Both the position numbers and the translations under genes were made by a program. Positions 47,364 to 59,193 of a DNA stretch of 64,000 bases are shown piece after piece (within the stretch, counting starts at the first letter, position 1; each line of letters begins with the position of its first letter). Source of the DNA: Mesaphorura yosii (taxonomy: Eukaryota > Arthropoda > Collembola > Poduromorpha > Tullbergiidae); the NCBI GenBank assembly GCA_009869945.1, contig WIXG01000045.1, positions 248,001-312,000 of the forward strand, read 5' to 3'. Under the pieces are notes generated by a model, which was given only the letters and a program-made list of their open reading frames with translations, searched no databases and had not been told where the DNA came from.

Positions 47364-50300
47364 TTACATGAAAGTGTCATCGCTCTCTCCCAAATTCATC
47401 AATGGATTCCTCCGCGTGACTGCCGCTAACGGATTTGGCATATCATCCGTTGCTCTTGCACTGGCTTGTCCGGGGTACGAGTAGTCGTCGTCCATTATCT
47501 GATCTGACGACTGGCCATCAGAGACGTAGTTTCTATTTGACGCCTCATTTTTACCATCGAAGTACTCCTCGTCCTCTGCCCCAATGAGCACAGATCCTCC
47601 ACTGCCGACACTGTGTAGAAAACATTTATGATCAAGTCACACTGATTTCAAGCTCTGGTGTGCCTGAACTCCAAATTCTGAGCTGATTACCTCTCTTGAT
47701 CGAAGTTGGGATATCCTCCTTCGCTCGTCCAGATTGGATTCGAGCCCTGGACGGCGAATTGATTTGTGGTCGGCAGCATATTGTCGACGGCGCCTGCACG
47801 GTTTAGCCCCGATTGCTGAGATCCAAAGGTGGATGCGGTCAAAGCTCGCACTCTCCTCGACAGACTATTAAGTGAAATATGGAAGAAAGCCATTTTACAT
47901 TGAGGTACGGGTTAGCAAGATCTCTGGCACGTTACCTGCGGTTGTTGAACCAACACGTGATTCCAAGAATTATAAGGCTCACGGCGACGACCGAAAGGAC
48001 AGCTATCAGTACGTAAATGACGACCTTGTCGGTACTCAACGGGTCCCTGTTGTACTGATCTTCGCCGAACGCATACAGATTGTATCCAAGTTGCTCTAAA
48101 CTTTCTTGCAACGCGGTCATTTTCTCAATGTTGGTGCGTTCGCTAAAAAGAGAAGGAACCAATGAACATCGCTCGACTTTCTGCCTGTGGAAAGGTTTCA
48201 CCTGGTGATTATCGTGGAAACAACTGGCTCACTGGCCTCTGAGTTGATAAAGTGAGTCTGGATAATAGTACGCCCAATGGGGTTTTGAATGGGGTAGCCG
48301 TTCTCATCCACCGCAACCACAACTCGTTCAACGTTGCACTGATACTCGAAAATCTCAGTCAACACATGCGCCAACTGCAGACAAACCGTAAAGAGTGAAT
48401 TATGACACAACGAGTGCCAGACACCAACATGAGAATAGAAGTTAAAGCTGTACCTCATTTCTTCTCTCCAGAGGGTCGAAAATCTCCGGCGGATTGCTAA
48501 ATCTGAACTGGACACTGTGATCCTCCGTAACTAAATAAATCTTGACCTGCACGCTTGTGGAATGCGGCACTGGTGATTGAAAATACAGTTATACCAACGA
48601 ACACGCAAAATGTAGGGTACTGCGTATCTTTTTTATTATTCTAACCTGGTGCTGAATCATCTGCAGTTATCTCGAATGTGTAGTATCCTCTCATTCCAGC
48701 CTGGGGCTGGAACAGATTATCCAATTTTCCCGTAACTCTGTCCAACATGAAGGGCGGCTCTGCCACAGGCAAAGAAGGGTCGGACGCTTCGAATGCGGAA
48801 GAAAGGCGGTATGTGACCGGGTCATTCATGTCCTTGTCAATTGCCAACACGGTTAAATTGAGCGATCCGATCCCGGCGTCGACTTTGATGCCGCCGGAAA
48901 TGATGCCATTTTCATTTGTTTCGAATATGGGCCACTGCATAATCATAAATGAGCCACTGTCCTAATAAGTTCAGGTATTTATAGTTTGAATTTAATTACC
49001 TCGTCGTTTTCGTCCAGGACATCTACTGTGACGTTTAATTTGCTGACAGGCGGAGGCACAGGCGGACCGACGGTACAGGAAAAGGTAGGCGGACATTCTT
49101 GAGCATTGATCGCGCATATTTGAAGTTCATATTTGTCAATGGCTTCACGGTCGAGTTCCTTTCCATCTTGTAGAGTCAAAACGTTCTCCTTGACGTCTAG
49201 CTTGAACTCGTTCAGGTCATCTCCTTCTGTGGTGGTGCCAAATTGACTTTACTCTTTACTCTCAACATCTACCAACCTTTTTAGAAAGAGCAAAGTTTAC
49301 CTCCAATGTAATAGCAAATGGTCTCATTGAATACGTTCAAGCCATCATCTATGTCTTCGTCAGTCGCTTTCGGAAGCTGTCGTCCGAGAGAAGGGTCGTT
49401 TTCTAGAGGAAGAGTCAATCTGAGTAGAGTTGTAAGATTTCTCTCACTATTGTCTCTCTACATTGGCTATGTAATCTAGCGCTACCTTTATGGTCAATCT
49501 GAGGTGGTGCACTTGCAAAGACTGGAGGTGTGTTGACAATAGGGACAAGCTTGATAAGAAGTGTAGCATTCGTGCGTAAAGGTGGACTGCCATCATCCGA
49601 CGCTTGGACTGTTATCTAGGGTAATGAAGGGTTAATGTAGAATAATCTCGACGGACGAATATAAATAGATGAGATTAACTTACGTTAAAGTCAGTACCGA
49701 TGCGATTCACCAACGATTGACTGACCGTGATAACGCCTGCGGTTCTCTCTATGTTGAAATACTCAACCGAATCATCTGTCGTGTCTGCAATTAAAACACG
49801 ACAGTTAAAAGCGTTCCGGGAAAGGGTGAAATCTCGCAATTGAACCAACCTTGTCGAACTAAACTGTAGGTTACAATACCGTTCCCAGTCCCTGGATCAT
49901 CTGCGTCAGTGGCATTGCATGCAGGGACATACTCTGGTTCACCGACACTGGTGTAGTACTGTAATGCTGCCGTAACCGGCAAACCCTGAGTACATAAGAA
50001 TTCAATTATATTACAATAGGCCAATAGGAAATGCAGCAAGTCAACGAGGTGTAAGACTTCGACCGTCGCATCGAATGCACTCACCCGAGAAATGAAGATT
50101 ACTGGCTGGTCTTCTTCTGGAAAGGCAAAAATGGGCGCATGCTGATTTACATCAAGTATGTTCAGTTCGAATGTTTGATTCGTCGAAAGGGAAGGTGTGC
50201 CATGGTCCATCGCCTGCAATTATTTCGATTTCAATCTATTTCCATCCCTTCGCATCACCAGTATTCTTGTATTCATTTCATCATTGCTTGAAAGAATCGT

Positions 50301-53300
50301 GGAGTTTCTTACCAAAATATTTAGTTTATACACGCCGTATTTGTCAACAAAGTCGACGGTGGCGTTAATCCGAACCCCTGTGGGATCAAGGCTATTTTCC
50401 GGGAAATTTTCAATTATGAACATTGATTTTGGGTCTTCCACATTTGGATTGCTACAAGTCACGTCCAAGAGATCGAAGCTGAGTGTTCTGTTTTCGCCAA
50501 GATCGAGATCCCATGCACTAATGACTCCGAAAGATGTACCTGCGGTGGCCAACGTTTCTTCTTTGTCTTCTAGCCTAGCATTTGGATCGAATATCGGGGC
50601 ATTGTCGTTGACGTCCAGCAGTTTAATCGTTATTTGATGATCCTGCCACAAACTCCCCACTAGAATAGAATATTAAATTGTGAGTTGTTTACAGTATCAA
50701 ATCGTAAACGTGTAAAAAAACGTGTACCTGTTGTGGCCGGCCTGTAGTAGTCAATTGCTCTAATCAGCAAGCTGTAACTCTCTTGCTCTTCTCTGTCCAG
50801 CTCATCTCTGACAAATAGCCTGCCCGACTCGAGGTGTATTTCAAACTTTTCAGTGCCATCTCCTCCATTGTGGGTCAAATCAAGCAGAAAGCTCACGGTT
50901 CCATAAAGACCTGGTAAAGGCAGGTCAGAAGTCAATGGTCATAAGTTTGGGATTGTACACTGGAAGTTTCCCACTTACCAATGTCTCTATCAGAGGCTGC
51001 AAAGGTATATACAGTATATCCGGGCCCGTCGAAACTGGCATCTTCAAACACTTCAAAATTTGTTTCGTTTCTCGTAAATACGGGCTTGTTGTCATTAATG
51101 TCTTCGACGGTTATGTTGACCTAAAATGAATGAATGATCATTCATTAGTACGCAGTGTAATCAGGCCATTATTCGTTCTTGTGTGTTCATTACAAGCAGT
51201 GATGTGCTGTGCTCTCCATCAGAAATAATTAACGTATATCCGAGCCAATCTGTATCCATCTCTCCAGGGATGATGTTTGAAGCTTCGCGATCTATGGGCA
51301 CATCTTTCCTTCGGCTTAGAATTGCCCTGTTTCGACTATCTTGTGTATCGTTTAGCTCGACAAGGTCTGCCATGAGAGGATGCACCGGCCTAATATCAAA
51401 CATCAAATATTTATGTTCTTCACTTTCTCTTTTATGCATGGTGATTATTAATGGCTGAGGACTGAAGTGTCGGGCATTACTCGATATAATAAATCAATGT
51501 TGTGTCACTAATGTCAGGATCGAAAGCACGAAATGTTCTGATTTCGCGTTCCGCGTTACTTGAATTGTCGGACTCCGGAGGCGTGAAAGTTGACTCCCTG
51601 TAGGTGAGTTCTGGGTCGGTTTCTTCGAACATGGGAGGATTATCTGAAGGAAATTGGCCGCATTTAGGTTAAATCTTAGCCCGCGGCAATAAGACCTTTT
51701 AGTAATTTGAAGAGTTTACCGTTTATGTCGAGGATGGTTAGAGAGAAAAGGACGAAGTGACTTTTCTTGTCCTCAAAACTGGGATCTGTATTTTCATCCG
51801 TTGCAGTTAATTTGAAGTCGATTCGATCGACTATCTCACGGTCCACCATATTTGGCTTCGCAATAACTTTCAAGTCGTAGCTGACTCCATTCGCAGGACT
51901 TTCCGGACTTTCTTCGTAACTGACTGTAAACCACCTGAACAATATACAAACATCATCAGAGATGGGGCCGCTGGAAAAGGTGCAAAATATAGCTGCAAGA
52001 CTCACTCGTCGAGATTAACCTCCTCGTCATCTATTTCTACTTTCGTCAAAATTTCCAGGTCTATTGTGAGGGCAGCATCTGTGTCAACGTCTGCTATTGT
52101 GGCAGTTGTTCCATTGAAAATGTCAATTTCGTCCGTGGAATTTTCATTGATTGGGTTGACGGGTGGAACATAAATTGTGGGACTCTCGTCATTCACATCC
52201 AAGATTTTCAGTCGCAACGTAAATGTAATTGATCTTTGTATGTTTGGTGGACCCTCGCACAACATATCGCAAACTTGAATAATGTGAATCTGCTCCTCAA
52301 CTCTCTCAAAGTCAAACGCGTTGGCACGGCTCACAGTGATTACGCCCGTCTCGTTGTTCAACGTTAAGTGCGTTGGTGGATTACGATTATTCCACTTGTA
52401 TCTGAATAGTGAAATACATTTTCATAAAGCGTTGATAGACCAGTTCAATTATTTTTCTTTCATCACACCTTAAGCTGTCAGTTCCAAAACTATTTTCATC
52501 GTCGTAATCGTCGTCAACAGCATGCAAAGCGCTCACTACCACGAATCCAAGTTCCGCGTCTTCTCGAACTTCCACTTCTAGCACACCATCAACGTCGGGG
52601 TTTCCAGGTCCCTCTTCGAACCTCGGTTCATTATCGTTAACGTTCTCGACCTTAAAATTCATCGAGTCACCTTTAAGTTCATGAACCCAGTATGGAGTTC
52701 ACACGTATCACTTACGTTAAGAATGATGTTTGCAGTTGCAAAGTACTCTGCATTGCTGGAGTCCACAATTTTCACCTGAAATCATTAATGAACGTCACAA
52801 AAATATGCTTGCAAGGGACAAAAATGATTGAATGGGTGTACCACTATATGAATATTCTCCTGTCTCCAGAACATGTCTTCATAGTCGATTCTGTTCCTAT
52901 CAGTTATCGCAACTGCAAACACAGAATTATTGCCCGAACCACTACCCGGTGAAGCAAGAAGGGCACCCGTGATTTGCTCTTCCGAGTTTTGAAGAGCCGC
53001 AGAGTATTGATTATTGGCTGGACTCTACACATGTAACAGAGCTTGATAATGATCACTTTTAAAAGCTTTCCGTTTCGCGTCTTACAAAGTCATTGTCACT
53101 GATGGTAAAATTTTGTCTAATTATTCCATCCAGTCCCTCCAGTGGGAGCTCTGATGTGACAGAATATCCTTCCGGGATACGTACATTGAATGATCTTTCG
53201 CCGCTGCCATCGTCAAATCTTGGCTAAAGTGACATCAAGAGTGAACTAGTAAGTAGGGGCTTCCGACCGAAGATCGGACTGATTTCGTCTTTACCGGATT

Positions 53301-54988
53301 ATCGTTGATATCGACAATGGTCAGAAATACTGAATACATGATGAATTCGTGCGGAGGTAATACTTCGGTCGCAATTACGTCGAACTGAAAGAATGACGTA
53401 TCCAGCACATCTGCATCAATTACTGCTGAAACGCTTAGCAGCCCCGTGTCTTTGTCAATTGTGAAAAACGGCTCATGATCAAAGTTTTCTGGAACTAAAA
53501 CCACGTGGTTGAAAAGGATCGTATTGTCTGAACGTACTGAACTATTGAATTAGGTGGTAGCACGACTTACTTCCGCTGATCGAGTATTCGATTGGGCTGT
53601 TCACTCCGCGGTCCTGGTCAACGGCTTCATATTGAAAACTATCGTACTCCTGCAATGCAAACGTGGATTATATGGAGAAGACTGCACGACATGCGTAGAA
53701 TTTGAACAGACTTTCACTCACCTCAATCGTTCCATTCTCCTCCACAGAAATACTTGCTACAAGATTGATCCATCTTGGAGGCTGGTCTGGCATATCGTCC
53801 ACAGATACTAATGTCATTGGGCATTCTGTCTTGTGTATCCGATTTGAATCCTAATGGCCAAAATGGAAAGAGACAACAATTGCAGCACTGGAAGCAACAC
53901 TATACCCTTGTGGAATTTACATGGACTGTAGAACTTTCTTGGACTTACCTCCACCGAAATAATGATTCGATGACTAGTCCTTACTTCGTAATCCAAAGTC
54001 GCCCCAGGCTTTAGGGAAAAAACACCCGATACGGAATTAACTTGAAATAAGCTTAAGAGTTGGTCGGGTAAGTCAAGATCCTGAATAAATCCAAACACAC
54101 TTTATCACAAAATATCATAAGGGAATTGTAGTCTGATTTGTATTAATTAAACTACCTGCAGACTAAATCTTAGCTGTCCGGCATCGATTGCGTCACGATC
54201 AGTTGCTTCGTATTTATAAATGATGTCGTGTTCCTGAGAAATCGTATAAGAAAATCAGAAATCGCGATCAGGAAATGACGTCGAGGGACATTCACACGTC
54301 CCTAACGTCACTCGGCTGAGTTTTCTTTACCTCATTCTCCGGGATCGTAAAATTAAGTCCCCCGGCACAATTCGTGATTGTCGGTGGATTGTCATTGATG
54401 TCCACCACTTGAATGTAAAAAAGACCGAGTCCTGGCAATGGTGGGTTCAGGCGGACGGTGTATGTCGGGAGCGTTGCGATTTCTTCAAAGTCAAACTCAG
54501 TTTGAATTTGAACCAAATATTTCCCATCGACTTCGGTTATCACAATGACGGGTAAGGGAGATCCGGTTGGACCTCCTCCAACATTGCTAACAATTGGGGC
54601 AGTCGGTCCTGCAACGCATCTTGATGAAAATGTGCTCCACACGTGTTTCTTATGCTTTTATTCGTCTAACCTGTGTACTTAATTTCGGCCACTAATAAAT
54701 CGACCTGGTTTCTCTCGTCAATTCGGATCGTAAACTCCCCAGGGCTAACCTCAACGCCGTCAGGCGGGTCTGTTTCTTTTGGTTGCAGGAACTGGTCCTC
54801 GTACTGACCTAATTAGAGGTAAATCGGAATAAAGCGACATAACTCACGCAAGGCTCAAGAATCGAAGCCTGGGTCGTGGCTTAAGTTCGAAACTTTTATG
54901 TTGGCTCCAGCCAAGTTTCTAAATTACCTTTGCAAGATGAGGTCCATGTGAGCAAAACGAACGCGCACAGCCAAAGTATCTTCTTCAT
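47364..54988 (-). CDS. classical-type arthropod cadherin, about 12 EC repeats, similar to midgut Bt-receptor cadherins
   Basis: The gene starts at an ATG at 54988 (MKKILWLCAFVLLTWTSSC, signal peptide) and runs over more than 20 exons to TAA at 47364. About eleven inter-repeat linkers are visible, such as VDINDNPPTITN, VDINDNPPRFDDG, VENVNDNEPRF, LDVNDESPTIYV, VEDINDNKPVF, LDVNDNAPIFDP and VLDENDEWPIF, giving about 12 EC repeats. A membrane-proximal domain follows (VKIYLVTEDHSVQFRF, then VLTEIFEYQCNVERVVVAVD), then a transmembrane helix (VVIYVLIAVLSVVAVSLIILG) and a short tail ending GESDDTFM. That membrane-proximal domain is typical of the lepidopteran Cry1A-receptor cadherin and insect Cad87A/Cad88C-type proteins. 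It should mediate calcium-dependent contact at apical epithelial membranes. Confidence 0.85.
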
Positions 54989-56390
54989 CTTGAACCGCTC
55001 GACAAAACGTGCACCGGAGTAATTTCGACTTCAGTGAAATGAAAGAATTCGAACTGTATGAATTTTCACGACAATTCCTTTAAGGTTCCGGAGCTTTACC
55101 TGACCGACCAGAACGATATAGAAGGAGCAATTAAACATTTTCTCATCAAGTATGACAGATGGATTCGTCCCGATGATAAGCCGCAATGACATGCGTCCGT
55201 GGTTTGTTATCTTCTTCTGTGCTCACTGATAACTTAACTGCTGAATGTTCGTTTGGCAGTCGATACACGGCTTTGTTCAATTGCAATTGTGTTGATTATG
55301 ATAAGCCTTTTAAATTCCTTTTGTGCAATCAGGCCAATCCAACAATTACAATCGTCCGGCGTATGAGAAAATTACGCAGCCTTTATTAATAGAGTCTGGC
55401 TCATGATGGGCTGGCACTTGTCATTTTTCACTTCCAATTTATATCAGATTAGCATTTTCATACAGCACTTTCGATCACACATGCCAAGGGCAAAATCCAT
55501 GGTGCTCATGGTTGGGGGTTGACATTGACCATTGGCTGGTGAAATCAGCGTTTATTAGAACTCTTGTAAAAACCTATTCAAACACACTTGAAAGCATTTA
55601 TAATTCGTAATTATGATGTTCAGTTGGCTTGAGTCAGATCTGACTCGTAGCAAATGAAATGAAGAGAAAACGACGTATCAAAAATGAGCGACTGGAATGA
55701 CGCAAATCCTTCGGTGTAATTAAACTGTTAATATTCTGGACATTCTCGGTGCTGTAATATGCCCACGAATAGCAATAGCCATTCAACATTTTTAAAGACT
55801 CGTGACAAGTAAGGGCTTGGGGGCGCTTACGAAGTTTTCTAAGAGCGAAACAAATCGTCTTGTATATTTGACGGGAAAGACTCAAATAAGCAAATAAAAC
55901 TTGTATTTCTCACAAAGTTACACTAATTTCTTCTATCCTTTCGAACAAAGTGATGTACGATGATACCGGAATTGTATTGGTTGTACACTGACCATTTGTG
56001 GAATAATGCGTCCGCGTTTATTAAGCCTCTGTAAAAGCTTGTTCAAAAACACTTGATACTTGTAATTAGTACATATCATAGCTGACGACGGCAAATGAAT
56101 GGACTAAGAGAAAACACGCTTCTATTTCTATGAATGATCTGTGCGACTTAAATGACGCAAATCGTTCGGAGTACTGTACCAATGACGAACTATTGCAAGG
56201 TGAACTTCAACCAGATTTTGCGCCCAACGTTTCCCTACAGAAGAAACTGTAATCATGTGTAACGATACGCCAGGCAACTTTTATGATCTCCAGACCCGCG
56301 ACTGATCCTGGAAATGTAGTCAGATTGGCGTGTGGCGCTCTATCCACAGTTCTATAGAAATAAATCAAACCGCTCTACGTCGTGTTTATT
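54989..56390. repeat. intergenic region with a diverged direct duplication
   Basis: About 190 bases at 55525-55715 resemble 55975-56185: both have CATTGACCATT / CACTGACCATT, GCGTTTATTA, CTTGTAAAAACCTATTCAAA-like text, GCAAATGAA, AAGAGAAAAC and ATGACGCAAATC in the same order. The offset is about 450 bases. No coding exon is convincing in this interval. Confidence 0.5.
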
Positions 56391-56821
56391 AGCTCTCAAA
56401 AATCGACTCAGATTCGAATGTTTTGTCTTGCGAGGTGGAGAATTCGCAGCCTCCATTTTGTGATGTCTGCTCTTGTGAAAACTCATGTCCGAAACATGGA
56501 ATCTTCAAAATTAGCGACAGGGAAGCTCCATATGACGAAACTGTATCAAAATCAAAAACTTTTGGTATGTCCACTCATTCGCTTCATCTTAAAACCCACA
56601 CTTCGTACTGTAATGTACACAGCTCATCTTGCCCGAATACAAAATACGACATCCGCGGTGGACTCCTGTCATCCACTGGTATCAGCAATAACGATGACAG
56701 GGATCGACCGCTTGAACCGAAAAATGGGAAGTTCCGTTCGGCCAGAGAAGGACAATGCAATTTTGCTGAAGCAACTTCAAGTAATTTACAGCGGGAGGGT
56801 AAAAATAAGTTTTATAACTAG
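56391..56821 (+). CDS. possible 5' coding exon of the cyclophilin-like gene
   Basis: An open frame reads VLSCEVENSQPPFCDVCSC and continues Ser/Asn/Asp-rich to a stop at 56821. It has no known domain. A phase-1 donor (TTTTG|GTATGT, exon end 56564) matches the phase-1 acceptor TTTTGCAAG before 57098, which would fuse it to the cyclophilin-like frame. A second phase-1 donor lies near 56803. A competing exon (near 56,910-57,003, ending ATATT|GTAAGT) would put a stop in that frame. The exon is therefore tentative. Confidence 0.3.
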
Positions 56822-57111
56822 GCTATTGCTCCTTGAATTTTCCAAATCATAGTAGACCTTCGATTTATTTTACCTTCACAAAGCTTGGTAACTGACAAGC
56901 TTAACATTATGCCGGGAAAAATCTATCAATTTCAAAATAGAGGACGCAGCGCACAAATTTTCAAGCAGATTTATGTAGACACATTTCGGCAGCTACAGAA
57001 TATTGTAAGTGTAAAACAAATTGCTTGCTTTGTTTGACTTGTACTGTGGCAGTCATAAGACGTTAAAACCTTCATGTCTAATTCATTATTTTGCAAGAAA
57101 TCGTTCGTATC

Positions 57112-58131
57112 ATGTGCCGAAGGCGCAAAATGGTACAAGCGGCAGCTGAAGAGAAGAAGCTGGTCATGGAAGAGATTTCGAAATTTCCGCTGTATTGGAA
57201 GAAGCTTCCATCAAACGCCGAGATTACGGCTGAAGCGAGAAGCTTCCAGAACCCACGACCAATTGTGCACCTCGCCATCGAACTTGATGGGCTGATCACT
57301 GATCGTATTTTTATTGAGCTGTATGCAGACATTTGTCCGACTACGTGTGAACATTTTTGCTTGCTCTGCATGCGCAATAAGCCACCAAGTTACAAAGGAA
57401 ATGGAATAGCCAGGATATATCCTGGTGCGTTTTGGAGATGCGAAAACGAAATGAGATCTGCTTTTGGTAAACCATTCGACCAGGAAAACTTTAAATACGA
57501 ATTTGCATTTCTTTCTCAAATAAAAGAAGTGTACTTTCGGCAGAGCAGAGTGAAGCACGATGCCGCCGGAATTGTTTCGATGTCTTCGGGACCAAAGAGT
57601 ACAGGGGCTGAGTTCGCGATTTGTGCTAGACCGCTTTCGATTTGGAACGGAAAGTATGTAGCATTTGGCAAAGTTATTTGGGGTCTTGGTTACTTAAACT
57701 TCGTGATCAACGGCGGGCTTGACATTTACTTTACTTTTCAAGGCTGTGGCCACGCCCATCGGATGTATGTAATGCAAGCGGAAGATCCAAGCGACCCGAT
57801 GGGGGAAACTGGGGTTCACCTATTGAGTAAACTGAGCAATTTCCAGTCTTGCTGCTGCTACACCCAGGTTCATTCATTCTCTGATTGCAGGTTAATGAAT
57901 GAATTCGGAACCGAAAGTAGAACTGATGGAACCGTCTTGCAACATGGAAATGAACAGCTTTACTTTTCGTTTTCGAGAATGGCGTGCATTTGGATTGCTA
58001 GAATTGTGAACGCTACGTACGTTGATCCGTCCGATTTCGTCCTGTTGCGAAGACCGGAAGCAGAGTGGGAATGTCGCGGGATGAATGATCGTTTGTGCAT
58101 GAGTGAAGGTCCGTACTTCATACACAACTGA
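57112..58131 (+). CDS. cyclophilin-like domain protein, ORF running on into GH43 sequence
   Basis: A 339-residue ORF from the ATG at 57112; an upstream exon may extend it. Residues about 45-200 form a cyclophilin (PPIase) fold: IELYADICPTTCEHFCLLC, the RIYPGAFW block, AAGIVSMSSGP, GAEFAICA and KYVAFGKVIWG. The Arg of the active site is kept, but the positions equal to human CypA Phe60, Gln63, Asn102, Phe113 and His126 look changed, so it is probably inactive as an isomerase. From about residue 202 (57715 on), the text switches to GH43 glycosidase (GLDIYFTFQGCGHAHRMYVM, TDGTVLQHG, VLLRRPEAEWEC, SEGPYFIH) and ends at TGA 58129. Either a chimeric gene or a cyclophilin gene reading into a pseudogene. 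Confidence 0.6.
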   Translation: MCRRRKMVQAAAEEKKLVMEEISKFPLYWKKLPSNAEITAEARSFQNPRPIVHLAIELDGLITDRIFIELYADICPTTCEHFCLLCMRNKPPSYKGNGIARIYPGAFWRCENEMRSAFGKPFDQENFKYEFAFLSQIKEVYFRQSRVKHDAAGIVSMSSGPKSTGAEFAICARPLSIWNGKYVAFGKVIWGLGYLNFVINGGLDIYFTFQGCGHAHRMYVMQAEDPSDPMGETGVHLLSKLSNFQSCCCYTQVHSFSDCRLMNEFGTESRTDGTVLQHGNEQLYFSFSRMACIWIARIVNATYVDPSDFVLLRRPEAEWECRGMNDRLCMSEGPYFIHN

Positions 58132-58579
58132 CCGAGGAGTGTCGTTCCTGATATTTTCAGCCTCGGAAACTATGAGTCCACGCTACTGTCTTGAAATGAT
58201 GAGCATTGATAGCGACAAGGACCCGATGAACACTACCAACTGGTGGCGCGGACCCGGTGTTTTGGCGGAATGACGAGGAAGATGTTTACTGTACCGGACA
58301 CGCAGCTTTCACTGTTTAGTCAGGTAACACTCCACAGACGCTGAAAACTGTGGGTTTAACATTATGCTTATTTGGAAGTCTGTTCTATTCCCAGATGGCA
58401 CTGAAACTAAGATGCCATATCCCGCTACGAATAGCGCTACCCAAATCGTTGGAAATAGGATAGCGCGCATTGACAAGATTGACTGGGATCAGAACGGGAT
58501 TCCTGTATTCCCAAGACCACATGGTTATAAAACCCTAGTTCCTGTACCCAGTGGTCAGGGACCTCAAGATGCTTATTAA
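57712..58579 (+). pseudogene. decayed GH43 glycosidase (arabinofuranosidase-like), N-terminal part missing
   Basis: The C-terminal two-thirds of a GH43 enzyme can be followed through several lesions. The first frame has HAHRMYVMQAEDPSDPMG through SEGPYFIH, then a frameshift near 58113. Next come TDRGVSFLIFSASETMSP and YCLEMM...NWWRGPG, with a second frameshift at about 58254. VFWRNDEEDVYCTGHAAFT follows and meets an in-frame TAG at 58317. A 71-base intron (58324-58394) is still recognisable, then SDGTET...VGNRIARIDKIDW to the stop at 58579. The usual W-x-x-Y-H-A motif is altered. The retained intron shows that it derives from an ordinary gene and not from a retrocopy. Confidence 0.7.
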
Positions 58580-59077
58580 ATACAGGCGAATATTTTCGTC
58601 CTGAGACCCAAGCTACATTGATGGCGTTGCTGGCTTAAATCCGTTGTTCTTCTCTGGTCCTGGTCCTTCAGGTTTCTCCTATTACAATTTGCTGTAAAGT
58701 CGACACCTGAGTGCCAGAATGTAGACGTGTCCGCGTTTGACCGGATTTCTAATTGCATAACACGTGTCGAAACTGTTCGGGTTAAATCAATCGTGTCGTG
58801 TGAGCGTGGAATTCCCATAACGGTATTTGCCGCGGGCCCACACAAACACTTTACGCTCAATTTACGGGAAGTTATCATGAACAGCATGAGGTCATGAATT
58901 GCGCTTTGTTAACATCACAGTTGCGTTGAAACGATATACGAAACGTGATATGACATACTATCTCGACCACTTGTCCGCAAACAATAATTTAAAATAGACA
59001 ACGTTGATGGAAGCGTATTTGCTCCATCAATCATTCAGTCAACTCCTGATGGATTGCTTGCATGCTTACATTTTTCT
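58580..59077. other. intergenic region
   Basis: No coding exon or RNA gene seen between the GH43 remnant and the SLC5 promoter. Confidence 0.4.
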
Positions 59078-59084
59078 TATAAAA
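59078..59084 (+). promoter_or_regulatory. TATA box of the first SLC5 gene
   Basis: TATAAAAGG lies 110 bases before the start codon at 59194 on the same strand, placing a transcription start near 59,108 and a short 5' UTR. Confidence 0.55.
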
Positions 59085-59193
59085 GGCGGTAGCTTGCACA
59101 CATCGAATCCGGTGGTGCGGTGATAAACTGACTGAACTTCACTGAAGTCGTGAAGTACGTTCGAATCAGGCAAGGCCCTTCGCCTTTGGTGAC

